From Alphaproteobacteria bacterium (GTDB lineage: Bacteria; Pseudomonadota; Alphaproteobacteria; Micavibrionales; Micavibrionaceae), in the NCBI GenBank assembly GCA_023384135.1, contig JAHDXS010000002.1, forward strand, positions 372,001 through 436,000: 64,000 nucleotides of DNA, written 5' to 3'. Shown here one piece after another: positions 58,125 through 64,000 of the stretch. A program made the translations under genes and the position numbers. The number at the start of each line of letters is the position of its first letter. Position 1 is the first letter of the stretch. The notes below the pieces were generated by a model, which was not told the DNA's origin, searched no databases, and was given only the letters and a program-made list of their open reading frames with translations.

Positions 58125-59016
58125 ACGCCAAACGGCACGAACCTTTCTCAGGCTTGCTAAAGCCGGGCGGAGGAACATCGGCAACAGAAAGCGTCTTCTG
58201 CACGAGACCGACAGGCGCGACATCAACGGGCGAAGCTTGAGGCACTGAAGCCGACGGAACGACAGGCTCAGCAACCGCCGCCACCGGGGGCACAGGCTCA
58301 GAAAAATCAATCGGCCGGACTTCATCAGGAGCAGGCTCCGGCGGCAAGGGCACAGGCTCCGAAGGCGGCGCCGATATGTTCGTCGCGACAGAACCGGAAG
58401 CGGCCGCATCAATCGGCCGAACTTCATCGGGAATATCGATATTCGCATGCGGCACAGGCTGAGCCTTGGGCGGGCGAACCTTCGTCTCCGGCGGCAAACC
58501 CTGAGCCTTCGCACGGATCGCCTCCTCGGCTCTCAAGCGCTCGGCCTCGGCCTGAGCTTCACGCTGGCGGCGCTCTTCGTCAAAACGAGCCAGAAGACCG
58601 GGACTGACACGCTCGATAATATTATCGGCAAAAAATATGCGAGAGAGCTCCGGACCGTATTGTTGGATGATCTTGCCCACATACTCAAACTGCAAGACCC
58701 CGGAATCAACGCTTTTCTCCTTAAGCTCGCCTAAGGTTTGCTTGAGTTGAAGCCGCCGATCCTCTGCGGCCTCCTCAAGCTGAAGCCGCACTGCATACTC
58801 GTCAAGGCTCGGCCCGCGCGTGTCGATTTCAAGAAGATCGGCCCCGAATATATATTCCGCGGGAGCCCGCCACTTTTCAGCGAACTTCAGGCGGCCGCTC
58901 TGGTTCTTCTTGATGTAAAGAAGATTAAGCGCGTCGCGAAACTCCTCAAGCTTCTCACCAAACGCCCGGCGCTCCGTGTCTTCGTTGGAATGCTTGGGTT
59001 TGGACGTTTCCAGCAT
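58075..59016 (-). CDS. Hypothetical protein with coiled coil and Pro/Ala-rich tail
   Basis: A 313-residue soluble protein from ATG 59016, which has an AGGA site upstream. Residues about 1-150 are structured and helical (FGEKLEEFRDALNLLYIKKN, then AEKWRAPAEYIFGADLLEI), followed by a charged helix rich in Arg/Glu/Ala (about 140-185), likely a coiled coil, and a long Pro/Val/Ala-rich segment with two DEVRPID repeats (about 209-262). Not recognised. It overlaps the end of ctaA by 50 bases on the opposite strand. Confidence 0.6.
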   Translation of the reverse strand: MLETSKPKHSNEDTERRAFGEKLEEFRDALNLLYIKKNQSGRLKFAEKWRAPAEYIFGADLLEIDTRGPSLDEYAVRLQLEEAAEDRRLQLKQTLGELKEKSVDSGVLQFEYVGKIIQQYGPELSRIFFADNIIERVSPGLLARFDEERRQREAQAEAERLRAEEAIRAKAQGLPPETKVRPPKAQPVPHANIDIPDEVRPIDAAASGSVATNISAPPSEPVPLPPEPAPDEVRPIDFSEPVPPVAAVAEPVVPSASVPQASPVDVAPVGLVQKTLSVADVPPPGFSKPEKGSCRLAFSRALAAAADAPLHVI

Positions 59017-59233
59017 GAAATAGAATCCTTCTTGTTCAAGACCAAGACTGCGCAAAAGAGCCAAACAGACTAATTATAACATACATAAAAAAAAGACGAT
59101 GAGAAGTTTTGATCCGATAAAATATCCGGACGCGCTTAAACGCACAAAACAGAAATAATTCTTGCCCGCGAACATCTTATGCGCTCTATAATCAAAATTA
59201 TTTAAGGCATCCTTGTATTTCAAGGGGTTGGAG

Positions 59234-59764
59234 ATGCAGAATTTTCATGAATTTGTGAATTACGCGGCACACAGGCCCGAGATGATGCGCGCTCTCGCGG
59301 GCCAGTTCGGGCTCGATCAGAAACAAACCGATACCATAACGCAAATGCTCATGTCGGCCATCGCTGGAGGCCTTCTGACAAATGTCCAGCGCGAGGGTGC
59401 GGAGCCGCTGATCGACGCGCTGGAAAACGGCAAGCACGAAAAACTTCTCGAAAAAGCCAAAACCCCGGGCGAAAATCTGTTCAACGTACTGCAGGAGGGC
59501 AACGGCATCCTCGGGCATATTCTGGGCAATAAGGATGTAAGCCGCCAGGTCGCAGGCGCAATCGAACAGAAAACGAATGTCGAGGCGCAGATTATAAAAA
59601 CCATGCTGCCGATCATCGCGGCGGTGGTCATGGGGCTTCTAGCGCAAAACCGCCGCAAACAGGGAGCCGAAAAATTCTCCGGCAACCTGATGAGCCTGAT
59701 CGACATGAACCGCGACGGCAGCCCGATCGACGATATCGTGCGCTTGGTCGGCGCACTAAAATAA
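59234..59764 (+). CDS. DUF937-like protein
   Basis: A 176-residue soluble, helical protein from ATG 59234, with an AAGGGG site six bases upstream. It resembles the DUF937 group, whose members contain repeated helices around a GxLGxLL-like core; here NILGHILGNKDVSRQVAGAI and KTMLPIIAAVVMGLLAQN. Function unknown; some relatives are linked to protein homeostasis or developmental regulation. It converges on the MerT-like gene, overlapping it by nine bases. Confidence 0.6.
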   Translation: MQNFHEFVNYAAHRPEMMRALAGQFGLDQKQTDTITQMLMSAIAGGLLTNVQREGAEPLIDALENGKHEKLLEKAKTPGENLFNVLQEGNGILGHILGNKDVSRQVAGAIEQKTNVEAQIIKTMLPIIAAVVMGLLAQNRRKQGAEKFSGNLMSLIDMNRDGSPIDDIVRLVGALK

Positions 59765-60160
59765 AAGCTCCGCCGCCAGAAAAGCGAAAAAGAAACCCAC
59801 TGCGTAAACCAGAACCGAAAATGCGGTCACGGCCACGCTGAAAAACCGCAGCCGCGCACAAGCCTTGGCCTTAAGCGGACCGGCAGGACACGGCAAATAC
59901 CGCGCGCGCCATTGCATCGCCACCGACGCGGCCAGCAGAACCCCGGCAACGGTAAAGACGGCCACCTTATGATCTGACAGCCACACAAGCCACGGCGCGG
60001 CGGAGACCAGCCCCGCCAACACCGCGCCCATCCCGAGCGCAACCAACAAAGCCGGAAGCGCGCAACAGATGAGGGTGCCTAGGCTGGTAAAAAGACTGAG
60101 CATAGGAACCAGCGTCTGCCGATACAGGCTCTTTTCAACGGAATCACTGATCTTGTCCAC
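59756..60160 (-). CDS. MerT-like small membrane metal transporter
   Basis: A 134-residue membrane protein with four hydrophobic segments. The GTG start at 60160 has a textbook GGAGG six bases upstream; a longer frame is possible. The ICCALPALLVALGMGAVLAG segment carries a cysteine pair, as in MerT-type mercuric transporters, and ARYLPCPAG near the middle has another. The gene overlaps the end of the HMA gene by 17 bases, so they are translationally linked. Metal specificity cannot be read, and no merA or merR is nearby. Confidence 0.65.
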   Translation of the reverse strand: MDKISDSVEKSLYRQTLVPMLSLFTSLGTLICCALPALLVALGMGAVLAGLVSAAPWLVWLSDHKVAVFTVAGVLLAASVAMQWRARYLPCPAGPLKAKACARLRFFSVAVTAFSVLVYAVGFFFAFLAAELLF

Positions 60161-60455
60161 CCGCTGCCTCCACGCGCTCAATCGAAACCAGCGCATAACC
60201 GGAATCGTTCACCAGCTTGGTGATCGTGCCGTCATCCAGAGTCTGACCGTCTTTCATGCCGATCGTAATAAGCTTCGCGGACAGATCGACCGCGATCGTC
60301 TCGACCGCCGCCTGCCCGCCGAACACTTTTTCAACCGCCCGCGCGCAAAAATCGCAGACCAGACCGTTGACGTTCACGCGAACGGTCTCGCCCGCAAAGG
60401 CTGGTTGCGCAAAAAGCAAAGTGACAGAAGCAAGAACAATAAATAAACGTTTCAT
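60144..60455 (-). CDS. Periplasmic heavy-metal-associated domain protein (MerP-like)
   Basis: A 103-residue protein with a signal peptide (MKRLFIVLASVTLLFAQPAFA) and one HMA domain. The metal motif is GLVCDFCARAV (CxxC). In MerP-type systems such a protein passes a soft metal to a membrane transporter, here the MerT-like gene next to it. Copper, mercury or another thiophilic metal are possible. Confidence 0.85.
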   Translation of the reverse strand: MKRLFIVLASVTLLFAQPAFAGETVRVNVNGLVCDFCARAVEKVFGGQAAVETIAVDLSAKLITIGMKDGQTLDDGTITKLVNDSGYALVSIERVEAAGGQDQ

Positions 60456-60476
60456 GGGACTAACCTTTCCATAAAA

Positions 60477-61127
60477 TTAAAATTGAACCATCCAGTGAAA
60501 GAGGACATCGCCCTGATTGCTGACCCCGGCCTCGACCAGATGCGCCCCCTTGAACATGCGCACCAGCGGCGTAACGGTCACGGGATGCTCCGCCTCGGGC
60601 TCGTGATCCGCCTGTAGCATCAGCCATGTATGAAGATCGCCGAACTCGCCAACGTAAGGCGCAACCCCGACCCGCGCCGACTGCTTAAACGAATCGTCGA
60701 AATCGCCGGCATAGGTATATCGGTTTTCATAAGAGACATAAAAACGCCGATCCTCCCAGTCGATCGAACCCCCGATGTAGGCGGCGGGCGAAATCTCCCG
60801 GTCCGAATCTTCGCCCTCCTCGCCGTAAGCCATGCCGACACCCGAACGAAGATAGAAATTGGCTTGCGAATCCGGGTTGTTCCAGCGCTTGGCCAGATAA
60901 TTGAGTCGCACGGAGTGAATCGTATAATCTCCGTCCCGCCAATATTCCCCGGCATAGCCCAAGGAATATCGGGCCGTCGGTGAATAAAAGCCGTAAAGGC
61001 CGTTCATATCTCCGGTATTCATTGTCATAACGGATATTCCGCCGGGATAGGTAATATCGCGGGCCTCCGCCGCCCACGCGTACAGCCCGAAGGCCGCACA
61101 TAGAAAAGATAAGCTTGAAATACGCAT
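60477..61127 (-). CDS. Outer-membrane beta-barrel-like protein
   Basis: A 216-residue protein with a signal peptide (MRISSLSFLCAAFGLYAWAAEA) and alternating strands such as SLGYAGEYWRDGDYTIHSVR, AYIGGSIDWEDRRFYVSYEN and ending in MVQF with an aromatic last residue, as outer-membrane barrels often do. A GGAGA site supports ATG 61127. It lies 21 bases upstream of the HMA gene, so it may be part of the same metal operon. Not assigned to a known family. Confidence 0.65.
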   Translation of the reverse strand: MRISSLSFLCAAFGLYAWAAEARDITYPGGISVMTMNTGDMNGLYGFYSPTARYSLGYAGEYWRDGDYTIHSVRLNYLAKRWNNPDSQANFYLRSGVGMAYGEEGEDSDREISPAAYIGGSIDWEDRRFYVSYENRYTYAGDFDDSFKQSARVGVAPYVGEFGDLHTWLMLQADHEPEAEHPVTVTPLVRMFKGAHLVEAGVSNQGDVLFHWMVQF

Positions 61128-61207
61128 GATTGATTTCTCCAAAAAAGCTAAAATTGGACAAAAGTCCCAGACAGCAAGAATCTAAAATTCTTCTGCAAAA
61201 GGATTTT

Positions 61208-61585
61208 TTAGGAGAAATTTTTAGGTGGCCGCTCGAGAGGTACAGTAAGGCGGCTAACGAAAACATCCGGCCCGGCGGGCGGAATGATGTTTTTCATAAA
61301 TGAAGCATTTTCAAAACTGCCGGACGTACGGGCCAGCGTGGCGACAGGCCCGAGCGCCGCATGGAGACACAGGCAAACCCCTGCACAATGACCGGGCTTC
61401 TGATCAGTCTTTTGAGAATTGTCCTGCTTTTTCTGTCCGGTCTCGTGACAGGGCATCACGCCTTGGGGCTGTTCTTTCTGAGCTTCGTAAGCCGACGCAT
61501 GCGGGCACGCAGCGGCATAGGCGCTCAAACTGATCGCATTGAACGTAAAGGCAAAAGCGAAGAAAAACAACAATAGCCGCTTCAT
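61208..61585 (-). CDS. Secreted Cys/His-rich protein (DUF2946-like)
   Basis: A 125-residue protein with a signal peptide (MKRLLLFFFAFAFTFNAISLS). The mature part holds cysteines and histidines in ACPHASAYEAQ, MPCHETGQ and PGHCAGVCLCLH, then a Pro-rich end. The spacing recalls DUF2946 proteins, which accompany metal genes. It is the first gene of the run leading to the beta-barrel, HMA and MerT-like genes (80 bases before the next), and may bind the same metal. Confidence 0.6.
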   Translation of the reverse strand: MKRLLLFFFAFAFTFNAISLSAYAAACPHASAYEAQKEQPQGVMPCHETGQKKQDNSQKTDQKPGHCAGVCLCLHAALGPVATLARTSGSFENASFMKNIIPPAGPDVFVSRLTVPLERPPKNFS

Positions 61586-61644
61586 AGATCAAGGCTACCA
61601 TAAAAAAGGGTGAAAAACCTCTAAGATCAAATTCGCCTATCGGA

Positions 61645-62988
61645 TCAAAAAGTTACGGATAGCGAAAAGACTAGCCCGACCAAGGCGCTAACCCCGATGA
61701 CGCTAAGGACGGATCGCTTGAACGCCAAAAGCGCCAGCGCGGCCAAAACCATCATGACGAAGGCAAAACCATCGAACGCGCCCGCGAACCCCTGCGGCCA
61801 GAGAACATGATAGCCGAAGAAGAGCGCCAGATTGAAAATCACCCCAACCACCGCAGCCGTGATCGCGGTCAGGGGCGCGGTGAATTTCATCTTGCCGTGC
61901 GTCGCCTCAACGATCGGGGCCCCGGCGAAGATAAACAGGAACGACGGCAGAAAAGTAAACCACGTCACAACCGCCGCGCCCATAATCCCGGCCAGGCTCA
62001 TCCATTCCGGCCCGAACGGCGCCGCGCCGTATCCACCGACAAACCCCACGAACGCCAGCACGATGATCAGCGGCCCCGGCGTCGTCTCGCCCAGCGCCAA
62101 CCCGTCGATCATCTGCGGAGCCGAAAGCCAATGGTAATGCTCGACTGCCGCCTGGAAAACGTAGGGTAAAACCGCATACGCCCCGCCGAACGTCAGGAAC
62201 GCGGCCTTGGTAAAAAACCAGCCCATCTGGGTATACGGATGCTCCCACCCTCCCCAAAAAATCAAAATGACCAGCGGAACCAGCCAAAGAATCAGACCAA
62301 GGGCAAGAACCTTAAACAGAGACATAAAGGAAAACCGGGCATGCGGACCGGAATCATCGCTGATCACGGCGGGCCCGTAATCCGCCTGCGCCCCTTTCGC
62401 ATGACCCGCGCCGGAAAACAGCGCGGGCGCAACCCGCCCGCCGAACAACCCGGCCAGCGCCGCCAAAAGCACGATCAGCGGAAACGGCAAACCCAGCAGG
62501 AACAACCCCAGAAACGAACAGCACGCGATCCCCCACAGCGCGGGATTTTTGAGCGTCCGCATCCCGATACGGTAAGTGGCCTGTAACACAATCGCCGTCA
62601 CGGCGGGCTTGATGCCATAAAAAATCCCCGCCACCACAGGCAGATGGGCAAAGGTGACATAAATCCATGACAGGAGGACCAAAAGGAAAAACGAAGGCAG
62701 GACGAACAAAACACCCGCCGCAAGCCCGCCGCGCACACCGTGCAGAAGCCAGCCGATATAGGTCGCCAGCTGCTGCGCCTCCGGCCCCGGCAGCAGCATG
62801 CAGTAATTCAGCGCATGCAAAAATCGCCGCTCGGAAATCCAGCGGCGCTTCTCCACAAGCTCCTGATGCATAATCGCGATCTGCCCCGCCGGCCCGCCGA
62901 AACTGATACAGCCGAGCTTAAGCCAGAAACGAAAAGCCTCTTGGAAATTGGGCAGCGCGGGGCAGTGATCATCATGAATTTGCGACAT
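61645..62988 (-). CDS. chrA: Chromate transporter, fused two-domain ChrA
   Basis: A 447-residue member of the chromate ion transporter family, with both halves in one chain. The halves carry ISFGGPAGQIAIMHQELV and LTFGGAYAVLPYV, followed by the GLALGETTPGPLIIVLAFVG signature. About ten hydrophobic segments. It exports chromate in known cases, though other roles exist for the family. It lies upstream of the metal-binding run on the same strand, 59 bases before it, so the two may be read together, and just downstream of the acyl-ACP synthetase (six bases). Confidence 0.93.
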   Translation of the reverse strand: MSQIHDDHCPALPNFQEAFRFWLKLGCISFGGPAGQIAIMHQELVEKRRWISERRFLHALNYCMLLPGPEAQQLATYIGWLLHGVRGGLAAGVLFVLPSFFLLVLLSWIYVTFAHLPVVAGIFYGIKPAVTAIVLQATYRIGMRTLKNPALWGIACCSFLGLFLLGLPFPLIVLLAALAGLFGGRVAPALFSGAGHAKGAQADYGPAVISDDSGPHARFSFMSLFKVLALGLILWLVPLVILIFWGGWEHPYTQMGWFFTKAAFLTFGGAYAVLPYVFQAAVEHYHWLSAPQMIDGLALGETTPGPLIIVLAFVGFVGGYGAAPFGPEWMSLAGIMGAAVVTWFTFLPSFLFIFAGAPIVEATHGKMKFTAPLTAITAAVVGVIFNLALFFGYHVLWPQGFAGAFDGFAFVMMVLAALALLAFKRSVLSVIGVSALVGLVFSLSVTF

Positions 62989-62994
62989 AAACCT

Positions 62995-64000
62995 TTAAGC
63001 CGCTTTCGCCAGTTGCCCCTCGACATAGGCTTTCAGCGCTGTGTAATCCGTCTTGCCGCTGCCCAAAACGGGGATTTTATCCATCGTCAGGATGGTCTTC
63101 GGCACCGAAAGCTCTGAGATTCCGTTTTCCCCGGCATATTTGGAGAGCGCCTCGCGCTTCAAATCCGGGCAAGTCGTCGCCAGAATAAGCTGCTCGCCCT
63201 TCCGCGCATCGGGAACCGCCACCACCGCATGCGCGAAATCGGGATAAACCTTCGCAACCAAGGTCTCCACGCTGGTCAGGGAAACCATCTCCCCGGCAAT
63301 CTTCGCAAACCGCTTGGCACGGCCCAGAATAGTCACGAAGCCCTGCGCATCGATATCCACGATATCGCCCGTATCGTGCCAGCCCGCGTCCGGCGGCTGG
63401 ATCACGCCCAGCTTATCATACAGGTAATACCCCAGCATCACATTCGGCCCGCGCACATAAAGCCGCCCGCCATGCTCGACCCCCGGAACATCCTCCAGCC
63501 GGTATTCGATTCCCGGCAAAAGCCGCCCGACCGAGCCCGCCTTCATATGCATGGGCGAATTGAGGGTCAGGGCCGGCGACGTCTCCGTTGCGCCGTAACC
63601 CTCAAGAACCCGCACACCGAACCTCTCCATATAAAGCTGCTTGGTCTCGTCCTTCACCTTTTCCGCGCCCGCAAAAATATAGCGCATCCGGTAGAAATCA
63701 TAAGGATCGGCCATCCGCGCATAGCCATTGAGGAACGTGTCGGTGCCGAACATGATGCTGGCGTTGGTGGAATAAACCATCTCCGGCACGATCCGGTAAT
63801 GCAGCGGGCTGGGATAAAGGAACGTACGGATCCCCGAAAGGATCGGCAGCAGCGTCCCCGCCGTCAACCCGAACGAATGGAAGATCGGCAGACAGTTAAA
63901 GACGATGTCCTGCCGGTTGAAATCCACCCGGCTGGTGAGCTGCACGATATTCGCCATGATATTGGCGTGTGAAAGCACGACTCCCTTCGGCAAACCCTCC
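62995..64000 (-). CDS. AMP-forming acyl-ACP synthetase, Aas-like, cut by window end
   Basis: The C-terminal part (at least 335 residues) of an adenylate-forming enzyme; the frame continues past 64000. The P-loop-like EGLPKGVVLSHANI, GYGATETSPALTLNS and the DTGDIVDIDAQGFVTI motif are those of Aas-type acyl-ACP synthetases, in which an N-terminal acyltransferase is followed by this domain. The final lysine motif is VLGSGKTDYTAL. It joins acyl chains to ACP or lysophospholipid. The N-terminus cannot be seen here, so a stand-alone synthetase is possible. Confidence 0.85.
   Translation of the reverse strand, partial: EGLPKGVVLSHANIMANIVQLTSRVDFNRQDIVFNCLPIFHSFGLTAGTLLPILSGIRTFLYPSPLHYRIVPEMVYSTNASIMFGTDTFLNGYARMADPYDFYRMRYIFAGAEKVKDETKQLYMERFGVRVLEGYGATETSPALTLNSPMHMKAGSVGRLLPGIEYRLEDVPGVEHGGRLYVRGPNVMLGYYLYDKLGVIQPPDAGWHDTGDIVDIDAQGFVTILGRAKRFAKIAGEMVSLTSVETLVAKVYPDFAHAVVAVPDARKGEQLILATTCPDLKREALSKYAGENGISELSVPKTILTMDKIPVLGSGKTDYTALKAYVEGQLAKAA

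Overview
The window looks like a piece of an alphaproteobacterial chromosome near the replication origin. Evidence: dnaA followed upstream by rpsT, with mutM close by; dnaN, recF and gyrB in the same 17 kb; an FzlA-like glutathione-transferase-fold protein near uppP; an alphaproteobacterial-type TadA; a PleC/PdhS-type histidine kinase; and a COX15-type heme A synthase. GC content appears to be in the mid-50s percent (by eye). A Dot/Icm-type coupling pair (DotM, DotL) in an otherwise housekeeping alphaproteobacterial chromosome would fit a Micavibrio-like lineage, but that placement is only an inference. No CRISPR array, insertion sequence, integrase or phage cluster was seen.

Layout. 1-9.7 kb: the end of a PAS histidine kinase, an SDR/FzlA/cytochrome b561/YceI run, uppP, rRNA and tRNA modification genes (rsmD, an RsuA-family synthase, tadA), a barstar-like gene and purD. 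9.8-16.3 kb: putA, xseA, a membrane protein with a degenerate nuclease domain and an unknown gene. 16.3-21.6 kb: a TerD gene, a Ca2+/cation antiporter, a second Ter-domain gene, glgP and tRNA-Thr(UGU). 21.8-27.5 kb: a Dot/Icm-like coupling module (DotM, an unknown membrane protein, and DotL with a proline-rich repeat tail), facing a Fic-fold protein that lacks its catalytic histidine. 27.6-38.3 kb: argS, hisC, a membrane methyltransferase, gyrB, an AT-rich unknown, a BKACE enzyme, recF, a secreted protein and dnaN. 38.4-45 kb: a biotin cluster (bioF, bioD, an AT-rich unknown, bioA, a ferritin-like protein, then a TetR gene and bioB). 45-50.5 kb: a Nudix gene, dnaA, the probable origin/dnaA promoter region, rpsT and mutM. 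50.5-53.3 kb: an XRE regulator with an acyltransferase-fold partner. 53.4-56.9 kb: groESL under a CIRCE-like operator, a ferredoxin and a membrane protein. 57-64 kb: ctaA, unknowns, a small metal-handling operon (MerT-like, HMA, beta-barrel, Cys/His-rich secreted protein), chrA and the end of an Aas-type acyl-ACP synthetase.

How the genes work together. Most of the window is core metabolism and replication. The parts most worth attention are the DotM-DotL module, where the usual DotL C-terminal adaptor region is replaced by a disordered tail with three copies of a short motif; the neighbouring degenerate Fic protein; two AT-rich genes joined exactly into GC-richer operons; the ferritin-like gene at the end of the biotin operon; and the XRE/acyltransferase pair with an upstream palindrome and an unexplained hairpin. 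Start codons were adjusted where an internal start has a better ribosome binding site or matches the family N-terminus. No alignments or searches were run; family calls rest on motifs recognised by reading.
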